In this document: positions 33,466 through 41,343 of the stretch, in pieces | How positions within the stretch are numbered: the first letter of the stretch is position 1 | How the letters are laid out: every line of letters begins with the position of its first letter | NCBI GenBank assembly: GCA_002399405.1 | Contig: DHDP01000013.1 | Location: 1 to 64,000 of the forward strand | Source: Treponema sp. UBA4873 | GTDB lineage: Bacteria; Spirochaetota; Spirochaetia; Treponematales; Treponemataceae | Direction of reading: 5' to 3' | Length of the DNA: 64,000 bases | The notes under the pieces: generated by a model | Database searches by the model: none | What the model was told of the DNA's origin: nothing | Seen by the model: only the letters and a program-made list of their open reading frames with translations | Made by a program: the position numbers and the translations under genes

Positions 33466-34754
33466 GAACGGTAATTATGGCAGGCGGCAGGGGAACGCGG
33501 ATTGCATCTGTTGCGAGCGACGTTCCCAAACCGATGATACGGATCTGCGGCAAACCGATTCTGGAGTATCAGATTGCATGCCTGAAGCGCAACGGACTTA
33601 CCGACATTACGCTCGTCACGGGGCATCTGGGACACTTTATCAGAGAGTACTTCGGCGACGGCAGCAGATTCGGCGTCACTATTTCATATTACGATGAAAC
33701 GACACCGCTCGGGACAGCCGGTGCGCTGTATAAAATTCCGGGACTGACTGAAGATTTTCTGCTGCTGAGCGGCGACACGGTATTCGACATAGACTTCGGC
33801 CGTTTCATTGCGTTCCATAAGGCTCACGACTCACGGGCCACGCTCATGGCGCACCCGAACGGTCATCCGTACGACAGCTCTCTGCTTGTTACGGAAACAG
33901 TTCCCCCGGAGACAGCGGGCGGCATACCGCACAACAGTCATAAGGTCGTGCGGTGGATGAACAAGGAAGACGAACGCCTCTGGTATGCAAACCGCGTCAA
34001 TGCCGGAATCGAACTTATTTCTCCGGCGCTTCTTGCGGAAGCAGAAAAATCGCTCACGCAGGAAAAGGTGGACCTTGACCGCGACATTCTGAAGCCGCTC
34101 GTGCCCGCCGGACATATTTACGCGTACGACACGCCCGAATACATCAAGGATATGGGAACGCCCGACCGCTTCTATCAGGTTGAAAAAGACATCGAAAGCG
34201 GTCTTGTTCAGCAGCGGAATCTTTCGCACAAACAGAAGGCCGTATTCCTTGACCGCGACGGCACGCTGAACAGAGACGTCGGTTTTCTTACGGACATCGA
34301 TAAAATGGAACTGATTCCGGGAGCGGCGGAAGCTGTCCGGAAAATAAACGAGTCGGGATATCTTGCGGTAGTCGTCACGAACCAGCCGGTAATCGCACGA
34401 GGAGAACTGACTTTCGGGCAGCTGCAGGAAATCGACAACAAACTTGAAACGCTGCTCGGTAAGGAAGGCGCGTACATCGACGCGCTGTATTTCTGTCCGC
34501 ATCATCCCGACAAAGGTTTTCCCGGAGAACGCCCTGAATACAAATGCGACTGTGCGTGCCGCAAGCCGAAACCGGGCATGCTGCTCCGGGCGGCCGCGGA
34601 TTTCAACATCGACCTTTCACAGTCGTACATGGCCGGCGACAGCGGGCGCGACACGGAAGCGGGACAAAATGCAGGCTGCAGGGAAAACGTGCTTATTTCG
34701 GATTCTTTCACGCTTCTTGATTTTGTAAAAAGCAGATTTCAGGAGACACAATGA
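33462..34754 (+). CDS. hddC-gmhB: Bifunctional heptose-1-phosphate guanylyltransferase / heptose 1,7-bisphosphate phosphatase
   Basis: A 430-residue fusion. Residues 1-240 are a nucleotidyltransferase of the HddC type, with IMAGGRGTRI (5-14), the KPM pocket at residues 23-25, LLSGDTVFDID (metal-binding D105) and VNAGIELI. Residues 255-430 are a histidinol-phosphatase-type HAD enzyme (GmhB): FLDRDGTLNRDVG with catalytic D264 and D266, VVTNQPVIARG, the zinc-binding run CPHHP and CDCACRKPKPG, and MAGDSGRDTEAG. Together with hddA and gmhA the window encodes the whole route from sedoheptulose 7-phosphate to GDP-D-glycero-alpha-D-manno-heptose. The fusion order puts the fourth-step enzyme before the third-step enzyme. 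It overlaps both neighbours by four bases. Confidence 0.9.
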   Translation: MRTVIMAGGRGTRIASVASDVPKPMIRICGKPILEYQIACLKRNGLTDITLVTGHLGHFIREYFGDGSRFGVTISYYDETTPLGTAGALYKIPGLTEDFLLLSGDTVFDIDFGRFIAFHKAHDSRATLMAHPNGHPYDSSLLVTETVPPETAGGIPHNSHKVVRWMNKEDERLWYANRVNAGIELISPALLAEAEKSLTQEKVDLDRDILKPLVPAGHIYAYDTPEYIKDMGTPDRFYQVEKDIESGLVQQRNLSHKQKAVFLDRDGTLNRDVGFLTDIDKMELIPGAAEAVRKINESGYLAVVVTNQPVIARGELTFGQLQEIDNKLETLLGKEGAYIDALYFCPHHPDKGFPGERPEYKCDCACRKPKPGMLLRAAADFNIDLSQSYMAGDSGRDTEAGQNAGCRENVLISDSFTLLDFVKSRFQETQ

Positions 34755-35875
34755 AAGTTGCAATCGTCCATGACTGGCTTACGAGCTACGGCGGCGCGGA
34801 GACGTTCGTCGAGCTGCTTCTCCGCATATATCCCGACGCCGACATCTACACGCTCGTTTACGACAAAAAGCGCATGGGAAATCATTTTCTGACTAATAAA
34901 ATCTACACAAGCCCTCTGCAGAAGATTCCCTTCGCGCCGAAAATCTATACGAAGCTGCTCTCCTTCATGCCTAAGGCAGTGGAGTCGTTCGATTTTTCGG
35001 GCTACGACCTGGTCGTCTGCAGTTCGTCATGCTGTGCGAAAGGAGTCATCACCCCGCCCTCCGTGCCGCAGATTGCATATATTCACACGCCCATGCGTTA
35101 CGCGTGGGATTTGTTCTTCGAATACCAGAAGCGGAGCAATGCGGTCGTCCGTCATTTCATGAACAAATGGATGAGCGGCATACGTCAGTGGGATTATATT
35201 TCGAGCCAGCGGATAGACACGCTTGTGGCAAACTCCGGCTACATTGCACGCCGTATTAAAAAATACTGGAACAGAGACGCAGAGGTGATTTATTCTCCGG
35301 TAAACACGCGGCGTTTTTTCCCTGCCGATTTTTCCCATGAAGATTTTTACGTCGCTTTTTCCCGGCTTGTCCCGTATAAACGCATGGACCTTGCAGTCGA
35401 GGCGTGCAGGCAGCTCGGAAGAAAACTTGTAGTCATTGGCGCGGGACCCGAAAATAAAACGCTGAGAAAACTCGCTGCCGGCTGCAGCACAATTACATTC
35501 ACGGGACGCGTAAGCGACGAAGTCCTCCGGTCCTATCTGCAAAAGTGCCGTGCGCTCATTTTCTGCGCAGAGGAGGATTTCGGCCTTGTTCCGCTCGAAA
35601 CGCAGGCGTGCGGACGCCCTGTCATCGCATTCGGAAAAGGCGGCGCGTGCGAGACTGTCGTTTCCGGTAAAACCGGCGTTTTTTTCAAAGAACAAACCGC
35701 AGATTCCGTCGTACAGGCAGTCAGGGAATTCGAGTCGCTTGATGATTCAGGTGCGTTCGACGGCAGAATTATTGCGGAACATGCAAGGTCGTTTTCGGAA
35801 GAACGGTTTACCGCCGAGTTCAAAGCAGCTGTCAGCCGTACGATGGAACGCGTAAAGGCCGGCGCGAGCCTGTAA
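34751..35875 (+). CDS. Glycosyltransferase family 4, WbaZ-like (GDP-sugar-type)
   Basis: A 374-residue GT-B transferase. The N-terminus VAIVHDWLTSYGGAETFVE and the segment YIHTPMRYAWDLFFEYQ are typical of the WbaZ-like mannosyltransferase group. The C-terminal half has AFSRLVPYKRMDLAVEAC, TFTGRVSDEVLRSYL and the donor motif in AEEDFGLVPLETQACGRPV. Known members often use GDP-mannose. Translational overlap with the hddC-gmhB fusion makes GDP-heptose an attractive donor, but that is an inference. It ends the heptose operon; a new promoter follows. Confidence 0.85.
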   Translation: MKVAIVHDWLTSYGGAETFVELLLRIYPDADIYTLVYDKKRMGNHFLTNKIYTSPLQKIPFAPKIYTKLLSFMPKAVESFDFSGYDLVVCSSSCCAKGVITPPSVPQIAYIHTPMRYAWDLFFEYQKRSNAVVRHFMNKWMSGIRQWDYISSQRIDTLVANSGYIARRIKKYWNRDAEVIYSPVNTRRFFPADFSHEDFYVAFSRLVPYKRMDLAVEACRQLGRKLVVIGAGPENKTLRKLAAGCSTITFTGRVSDEVLRSYLQKCRALIFCAEEDFGLVPLETQACGRPVIAFGKGGACETVVSGKTGVFFKEQTADSVVQAVREFESLDDSGAFDGRIIAEHARSFSEERFTAEFKAAVSRTMERVKAGASL

Positions 35876-35878
35876 CTA

Positions 35879-35907
35879 TGGACAGTTTTTTCTCTTTTAT
35901 ATACAAT
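35879..35907 (+). promoter_or_regulatory. Promoter of the priming glycosylphosphotransferase gene
   Basis: -35 TGGACA (35879-35884), a 17-base spacer that includes a T6 run, and -10 TACAAT (35902-35907). The ATG at 35922 follows after 14 bases, with no clear Shine-Dalgarno. The stretch GTTTTTTCTC is shared with the hddA promoter at 31754-31782, suggesting related promoters. Confidence 0.5.
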
Positions 35908-35921
35908 AAATAGCTGGTTTT

Positions 35922-37349
35922 ATGACAAACGAAGAATTTCTCCCGTATTATAAAGAGCATTTTCACCGCACTAGTTCTTTCTTATCCGGACTTGTACTTA
36001 TGATTGTCGATGCACTTGCTCTTATGCTCTGTATCGGAATCAGTTTTTTTATCATAAATGCCGTAAACAATTCTTTTATTAATTTTCGTTCGTTCGTCAC
36101 ATACAGTGTCTATCTTCCGCTTATTCTCATCGTGTTCTACGCTGCCGGTCTGTATCCGGGAATTATGACCGCACCTGCAGAAGAAGTAAAACGGTTCTGT
36201 ATCTGCACATTCTTCAGTTTTACGGGAATTGCGCTGAGTATTTTTGTCGACAATAATTCGGAAAAGATTGCAGTTGCCGTCGCACTGCTGATTGCGGTCC
36301 CTGTTGCTACGGTAATTCTTCCGACGGCCCGTGAAACAGCGCGTCTGTCTTTCGGGCGGCGCAGATGGTGGGGACTTCCTGCCGTTATTTACTGCACCGG
36401 CTCAAGTGCCGACACGGTTATAGACCGCATGTTCGACAGACCTGATTTAGGCTACAAGCCCGCTCTTATCGTAAACAGCGGCACTATTACGACGCACATG
36501 TACCGCGGCATTCCGGTCTTTGCGCCGGACAAACAGCTGCTCAGAATCATACGTTCGCTCGGAATAAAAGTAGCCATTCTCTGCGATTATCAGGACGATG
36601 TCACAAACATTATGAGATCGTACCGGTATACCATCAGTGTTTCGAAGAAACAGGACCTGTACACGTCGGGGACGCTTCAGCTCAAGGATATCGGCGGCAT
36701 CGTCGGTTTTTCTTCAGTACACAACCTGACAAAAAAAGGCAACCTTTTTGCAAAACGCGTTCTTGACCTCACGCTTATAATTATTTCGCTTGCGGTCGTA
36801 CTGCCGCTCTGTATTATTATCGGTATATGTGTAAAGCTCACGTCGCCGGGACCGGTGCTGTACGGACACGTGCGTGTCGGAAGAAACGGGCAGCCGTTAA
36901 AATGCTGGAAATTCCGTTCAATGTACAGGGATGCGGACAAGCAGCTTGACAAAATTCTTTCACAGAATCCTGAAATGCGCAGACAGTGGGAAAAGGAACG
37001 CAAGTTCATCAACGATCCGCGCGTAACTAAATTCGGCAAATTTCTCAGGAAAACGAGCCTTGACGAACTGCCGCAGCTGTGGAACATATTCCTCGGACAG
37101 ATGAGTTTCGTCGGACCGCGGCCCGTCACCGAAGGCGAACTTGTAAAATACGGCGACAGCGCCGATTACATCCTTTCGGTAACGCCCGGGCTTTCCGGAA
37201 TGTGGCAGACATCAGGCCGTTCCGACACGGAATACGAGGAACGCATAACGCTCGATACATACTATATCCAAAACTGGTCTATCTGGCTCGACATCTGGAT
37301 AATAATAAAAACCATCCGGGTTGTCATTAAAGGTAAAGGTGCATATTAA
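35922..37349 (+). CDS. Polyprenyl glycosylphosphotransferase (WbaP-type priming enzyme)
   Basis: A 475-residue membrane enzyme that transfers a sugar-1-phosphate to undecaprenyl phosphate, the first step of repeat-unit synthesis. Residues 1-130 contain four to five membrane helices, residues about 130-270 a Rossmann-like domain, and about 280-305 the re-entrant helix. The catalytic C-terminal domain has LTSPGPVLYGHVRVGRNG, KFRSMYRDAD, KTSLDELPQLWNIF, GQMSFVGPRPV and TPGLSGMWQTSGRS. These are diagnostic for the family. The size and domain layout fit WbaP (galactose-1-phosphate), but glucose- and GalNAc-phosphate enzymes look alike. It completes the set with the flippase at 2128. Confidence 0.93.
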   Translation: MTNEEFLPYYKEHFHRTSSFLSGLVLMIVDALALMLCIGISFFIINAVNNSFINFRSFVTYSVYLPLILIVFYAAGLYPGIMTAPAEEVKRFCICTFFSFTGIALSIFVDNNSEKIAVAVALLIAVPVATVILPTARETARLSFGRRRWWGLPAVIYCTGSSADTVIDRMFDRPDLGYKPALIVNSGTITTHMYRGIPVFAPDKQLLRIIRSLGIKVAILCDYQDDVTNIMRSYRYTISVSKKQDLYTSGTLQLKDIGGIVGFSSVHNLTKKGNLFAKRVLDLTLIIISLAVVLPLCIIIGICVKLTSPGPVLYGHVRVGRNGQPLKCWKFRSMYRDADKQLDKILSQNPEMRRQWEKERKFINDPRVTKFGKFLRKTSLDELPQLWNIFLGQMSFVGPRPVTEGELVKYGDSADYILSVTPGLSGMWQTSGRSDTEYEERITLDTYYIQNWSIWLDIWIIIKTIRVVIKGKGAY

Positions 37350-37351
37350 TT

Positions 37352-38863
37352 ATGAAAAAAGGCATTCTGGCTGCGGTTGCGGCGTTTCTTCTTGCCGTCC
37401 CGGTATTTTCCTCTTCGTATCGTATCAACAGCGTCTCATATAATATTAAGGGAATGACAAGAGGTTCCGTCGTTGAACGGAACGTCGAGGTGGACAGAAC
37501 GACGATTTTCCCGGACGAGGATGCACTTGCCGCGTATCTGCGGGATTACACGCAGCAGCTTGAGAATACGCGTTTTTTTGAAGAGATAAAAGTCGACTAT
37601 ACGACGACACCTCCCGATGCCGATGATTTCTGTCTTGTAAGTCTTACCGTCAATCTCAAAGATTCGTTCCACTTCGTCGGCGTTCCGTATCCGAAATACG
37701 ATTCGAACTCCGGTTTTCTCATGAAGCTGAAATTGAAGGATACGAATTTTCTCGGCAGCATGAACAGCATGTCGAGCGACATCAACTTCGGTTTCGAACA
37801 GGATTCCGAAGATGAACCGTTAAGTCCTATCGCGGGATTCAATTTTTCCTTCGACTATCCGTTCTCTCTTAACAAGCTTGACGCCACATGGTCGAACGAT
37901 TACGCTTTTTCCTATACGTTCGGAGATACGTCTCCCGAATGGGATGCGTCGACGGGTTTATCTGTTTCCGTGCCTATAAGTAAAAGATGTTCCGTCGATC
38001 TTTCGTTCGACCAGGGATATACCCGTGATTTTGATTATTCGGAGTACGGCGACGACACGTACTTCTCCGAGTCGTCTGAGCTGTCTATTCCTACTGTTAT
38101 CCAGTATATCGAGAACTGGGGAAAAGTTTATTACACACCCTATATAAGCGCAGATTATTACTGGGATTTCGACGGCATTTCGCCTGACGATTCGGATTTT
38201 TACGGTCCCCGTGCAGCAATCGGGCAGACAATATCCACTTCCCGCGTAAATTGGGAAAACAATTTCCGCAACGGTGTGTCCGCTTCCACCACCCAGTCTT
38301 TTACGTATAACTTCGAGAAGGATACGCTTGCTCCGAAATTTTCCGTCGAAGTAAAAGCGTATAAAGGGTGGAAATATGCAGGCTTCTGCACTGATGTTTA
38401 TTTCTTTACGAGTGTAAACGATACTGAAAAAATTGGAGATCGTCTACGCGGCATCAGGGACGACCAGTATTTCAATTCTTCCACGGGTCTGGAAAACACA
38501 AAGGCATGCGCCACTCCGAGCGCGCTTGTAGTCAACCTCGATCTGCCGATTCATCTTTTTTCTACAAATTTCACAAAGGGGAAGCTGCTTTCGAAACTTA
38601 ACTTTGAAGCGCAGATTTCCCCGTTCGTTGATTTTGCCCTGATCAACAACGTCGCTACGGGATCGAATTTCTACTATAAGGACGGATTTTACGCGGCGGG
38701 ACTAGAGGGCATTGTGTATCCCGCCAACTGGCGCAGCATTCAAGTCAGGGCAAGTCTCGGCGTCGATGTGGGACGCATTCTCCTCAAAAAATGGATAAAT
38801 ACCGACTGGCGCGATGCTGTATCTACGTATGAATTTACATTTGGCGTCGGATTGTACTATTAG
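37352..38863 (+). CDS. Outer-membrane beta-barrel with a POTRA-like N-terminal domain
   Basis: A 503-residue exported protein. Residues 1-20 are a signal peptide (ILAAVAAFLLAVPVFSSS). Residues about 22-112 look like one POTRA-like unit: INSVSYNIKGM, a long acidic helix DALAAYLRDYTQQLEN, then TRFFEEIKVDYTT and VSLTVNLKD. The rest is rich in alternating aromatic strands with D/N/S turns and ends in VGLYY, as expected of a barrel. The layout recalls a short Omp85/TamA relative; the family call is by pattern only. The gene begins two bases after the glycosylphosphotransferase stop, so a role in export or anchoring of the glycan is suggested. Confidence 0.65.
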   Translation: MKKGILAAVAAFLLAVPVFSSSYRINSVSYNIKGMTRGSVVERNVEVDRTTIFPDEDALAAYLRDYTQQLENTRFFEEIKVDYTTTPPDADDFCLVSLTVNLKDSFHFVGVPYPKYDSNSGFLMKLKLKDTNFLGSMNSMSSDINFGFEQDSEDEPLSPIAGFNFSFDYPFSLNKLDATWSNDYAFSYTFGDTSPEWDASTGLSVSVPISKRCSVDLSFDQGYTRDFDYSEYGDDTYFSESSELSIPTVIQYIENWGKVYYTPYISADYYWDFDGISPDDSDFYGPRAAIGQTISTSRVNWENNFRNGVSASTTQSFTYNFEKDTLAPKFSVEVKAYKGWKYAGFCTDVYFFTSVNDTEKIGDRLRGIRDDQYFNSSTGLENTKACATPSALVVNLDLPIHLFSTNFTKGKLLSKLNFEAQISPFVDFALINNVATGSNFYYKDGFYAAGLEGIVYPANWRSIQVRASLGVDVGRILLKKWINTDWRDAVSTYEFTFGVGLYY

Positions 38864-38865
38864 GG

Positions 38866-38897
38866 ACCCTCTAAAAACTTCAGCTTTTAGAGGGTTT
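38866..38897. terminator. Hairpin shared by two convergent genes
   Basis: An 11-base-pair perfect stem (ACCCTCTAAAA at 38866-38876 with its complement at 38885-38895) and an eight-base loop. On the plus strand it follows the barrel gene by two bases and ends in TTT. On the minus strand the stop codon of the TPR-like gene lies inside the stem, and no T-run follows. Termination is most likely for plus-strand transcripts. Confidence 0.6.
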
Positions 38898-40017
38898 CAT
38901 TAGTGAAATTTTCAAGTGCCCGCACGGCCTGTTTTTTACAGTAGTCGTCGGGTGCATAACCGGCCAACGCCGTATACAAATCCTTTGAAAACTCCGTATT
39001 CCCGTCTTCATATACTTTCTGCGCAAAACTGATAAAACCGGACCATATTTTATTCTCATCGGCCCAGTTAAGAATGTCGGTATACCGGGAAACCTCTTCA
39101 AAAAGCGAAGACAACGCCGTATAGTCGAATTGCGGATCACGCTGTTTTACCGCCGTATACATCTTTGTGAATCCGGTAAGCGCGCCGAGAGCACTTGCTT
39201 TCAGCGCTTTATCCTTGTTGTCCGGACTGTAGAAATCAGCCAATTTGAAATATGCCGGAATAGATCTGTAGTCGTCGGAACGGAACAGATTGAAAAATTT
39301 TTCCATTGATTCCGTCTGTTTATTCCGTACGGTCAGGATCATCGCGTCGTTCAAATCGACATTCCTGAAATAGCGGTCGTCGCTCAGAATGAGCAGCAGA
39401 TCGGCTTCATAATTTTCCCTGTCGTTATCGAGATACGCTATATCGGCAAGGCTGTAAAGAATATCGTACTGCTCGTCGCTCACGTCGAGAAGCGGCGCAT
39501 TGTGCCACGCGGAAAGAAAATATTCCTTCGCCAGATCATATTCGCCCTCATATTTATATACATCGCCGATAATCCGGTCCGCTTCGGGAAATGCATTTCT
39601 TTTCCGGATATACTCGATAAGATTCGATGCGGAATCGCCAAAATACGACGGAGACAACTTCGACTCGTATCTGCGTATTATTTCAAGCGAGTCATATTCC
39701 TGCCTTTTCTCCAGAACCGGTATTATTGCGGAAAGCACGTCAGCCGCTTTTTTCACTTCGGAAGACTTGAAGGAATTCTGCAGCGTGTATATTTCCCATG
39801 CGACCTGCTTCTTCCGTTCGATTTCCGCTTCTTCGGCGAGTTTCAATGCCTTTCCGTAGCTTCCCGAACGGAATGTTTCGCGTGCGCTGCGCAGCAACCG
39901 TATGTCGTTATTCAGATACGCAGGTTTCTTCGGTCTTTCGCCCGCTGCGGCAAAAAAACAGATACACACCGCGACAGTAAAAATCAGAATGTTTTCTTTC
40001 ATGTTTTTCGTATTCAA
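38887..40017 (-). CDS. Exported protein with TPR-like helical repeats, function unknown
   Basis: A 376-residue protein. An N-terminal hydrophobic segment (ILIFTVAVCICFFAAAG) is a signal peptide or anchor. The rest is mostly helical with paired-helix repeats, for example ARETFRSGSYGKALKLAEEA, GDVYKYEGEYDLAKEYFLSAW and LADIAYLDNDRENYEADL, which resemble tetratricopeptide repeats. No catalytic motif was found. The TTG at 40017 overlaps the ispG stop (TTGA) and has AGGA nearby, which argues for coupling to ispG; an ATG at 40002 is the alternative and keeps the same signal peptide. The coupling is probably positional rather than functional. Confidence 0.7.
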   Translation of the reverse strand: MNTKNMKENILIFTVAVCICFFAAAGERPKKPAYLNNDIRLLRSARETFRSGSYGKALKLAEEAEIERKKQVAWEIYTLQNSFKSSEVKKAADVLSAIIPVLEKRQEYDSLEIIRRYESKLSPSYFGDSASNLIEYIRKRNAFPEADRIIGDVYKYEGEYDLAKEYFLSAWHNAPLLDVSDEQYDILYSLADIAYLDNDRENYEADLLLILSDDRYFRNVDLNDAMILTVRNKQTESMEKFFNLFRSDDYRSIPAYFKLADFYSPDNKDKALKASALGALTGFTKMYTAVKQRDPQFDYTALSSLFEEVSRYTDILNWADENKIWSGFISFAQKVYEDGNTEFSKDLYTALAGYAPDDYCKKQAVRALENFTNETL

Positions 40018-41102
40018 AGGGTTCCTAATTCCTCTCTGAATACTTTATCGGCATCTTTTTCGTCAATCGTGCGCACTATTTTGCCCTTCTTGAAAATGAT
40101 CGCCTTTCCGCCGGCTCCCGCTATGCCTATGTCGGCGTGTTTTCCTTCTCCGGGACCGTTTACGACGCATCCCATAACAGCAACGGTGATATCTTTATTC
40201 AGCGCAAGCAGTTCGTTCTGCCAGCGGTTTACGAACGCATGTACGTCGAATCCCTGCCGTCCGCATCTCGGACACGACACGATTCTCACGCCGCCGCTCC
40301 GCTTTCCGCATTCGTACAGAATTTCCCTCCCCGCAATCACTTCGTTTTCGGGCGTCGACGAAAGACTTACGCGGATCGTCGCACCTATTCCTTCGTTGAG
40401 CAGCGTGCTGAACGCAAGCGTGCTTTTTACGATTCCCGTAATGAGCGGTCCCGCCTCGGTAACGCCGATATGAAGCGGAATATCGTATTTCGATGCAAAC
40501 TTTTCGTTCGCATCGATAGTTTCGCGCACAGAGGACGCCTTCATGCTTACCACTACCTGATCGAATGCGAGCTCGTCGAATACAGCCGCTTCCCTCGCCG
40601 CAGTCTCAGCGAGCGCATCTGCACGGCCGAGCGTTCCCGCCTCAACCTGCGCTTCGAGGTCTTTCGGAAGGCTTCCGGTGTTCACGCCGATTCGTATTGC
40701 GGCGCCCTTTGCACGGCAGGCGTTCACGACTGCTTCGACATATTCCCGCTTCCCTATATTCCCCGGATTGATGCGGATTGCGGCAACAGGCCCCTTGAGG
40801 CATTCGAGTGCAAGACGGTAATCAAAGTGTATGTCGGCGACGAGCGGCATTGTCGTCTCCGCAGCGATCGCGTCGAGCGCCCGTGCGCTGTCCGTATCAG
40901 GGACTGCAAAACGCAGTATATCGCATCCGAGCATCTGCAGCGAATTGATTTTTCTCACAAGTTCAGTCCGCCTTTCAGCGTCGCTGTCGAGGCCTGCTAT
41001 TGATTCCTTCCACATAGTCTGGATAGTTACCGGAGCGTCTCCGCCTATAGCGATCCGTTTAGTTTTTCCGTCTCCCCCGATATATACCTTTCTTGTAGTC
41101 AT
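40014..41102 (-). CDS. ispG: (E)-4-hydroxy-3-methylbut-2-enyl-diphosphate synthase (flavodoxin type)
   Basis: A 362-residue iron-sulfur enzyme of the MEP isoprenoid pathway, converting MEcPP to HMBPP in the cytoplasm. The N-terminal TIM barrel has PVTIQTMWKES, GCDILRFAVPD, PLVADIHFDYRLAL and IRINPGNIG. The C-terminal part carries the cluster ligands: CPRCGR (two Cys) and GCVVNGPGEGKHADIGIAG (third Cys plus conserved Glu region). The short length lacks the extra domain of plant enzymes. AGGA is found eight bases before the ATG. An intrinsic terminator on the same strand ends only about 14 bases before the start codon, so expression may depend on read-through or attenuation. The pathway supplies undecaprenyl phosphate, the carrier used by the polysaccharide locus. 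Confidence 0.95.
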   Translation of the reverse strand: MTTRKVYIGGDGKTKRIAIGGDAPVTIQTMWKESIAGLDSDAERRTELVRKINSLQMLGCDILRFAVPDTDSARALDAIAAETTMPLVADIHFDYRLALECLKGPVAAIRINPGNIGKREYVEAVVNACRAKGAAIRIGVNTGSLPKDLEAQVEAGTLGRADALAETAAREAAVFDELAFDQVVVSMKASSVRETIDANEKFASKYDIPLHIGVTEAGPLITGIVKSTLAFSTLLNEGIGATIRVSLSSTPENEVIAGREILYECGKRSGGVRIVSCPRCGRQGFDVHAFVNRWQNELLALNKDITVAVMGCVVNGPGEGKHADIGIAGAGGKAIIFKKGKIVRTIDEKDADKVFREELGTL

Positions 41103-41116
41103 TTTATTTTCCTATT

Positions 41117-41150
41117 AAAAAAAAGCTCCACTACCAAAGTAATGGAGTTT
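41117..41150 (-). terminator. Intrinsic terminator immediately upstream of ispG
   Basis: Read on the minus strand: CTCCATTAC (41147-41139), loop TTTG, GTAGTGGAG (41134-41126), then C and a run of eight T (41124-41117). The stem has nine pairs including one G-U. It is the strongest terminator signature in the window. It lies after the V-ATPase genes and 14 bases before the ispG ATG. Confidence 0.8.
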
Positions 41151-41172
41151 TATCGTTTAAGTCAACCAAATC

Positions 41173-41273
41173 ACGCGGCACGGACGCCGCACTCTGAAAA
41201 GCGGGAACTCCGGCGAAATAATTCTGCGAGCCGGATTTCACTGTATACAAAGTACGCGGCACGGATGCCGCAC
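41173..41273. repeat. Two near-identical copies of a 20-bp GC-rich palindrome-like element
   Basis: The 20-base element at 41173-41192 recurs at 41254-41273 with one change (GGACG versus GGATG). Each copy can fold as GCGGC...GCCGC. The intervening bases show no gene; an open frame across 41142-41357 has no family features. Confidence 0.6.
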
Positions 41274-41279
41274 CTTGTG

Positions 41280-41310
41280 TTGCACCATTTTTGTTCCAAA
41301 AATGGTGCAA
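41280..41310. repeat. Perfect 13-bp inverted repeat
   Basis: TTGCACCATTTTT (41280-41292) and its exact complement (41298-41310) with a five-base loop. It lies second downstream of the V-ATPase K gene on the minus strand. No T-run follows on either strand, so it may protect mRNA ends or be a mobile repeat remnant rather than a classic terminator. Confidence 0.65.
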
Positions 41311-41343
41311 TGTTGAAAAACCGCAGGAAGCGGTTTTTCAACA
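41311..41343. repeat. Perfect 14-bp inverted repeat overlapping the end of atpK
   Basis: TGTTGAAAAACCGC (41311-41324) and its exact complement (41330-41343), loop of five bases. The atpK stop codon (41340-41338) is inside the stem. It directly abuts the next inverted repeat at 41280-41310, so the two hairpins stand in tandem at the operon end. Confidence 0.65.

Noticed and set aside
41209..41235. TCCGGC...GCCGGA as a further hairpin
   Set aside because: Only six pairs with a 15-base loop and no T-run; weak compared with the neighbouring perfect stems.
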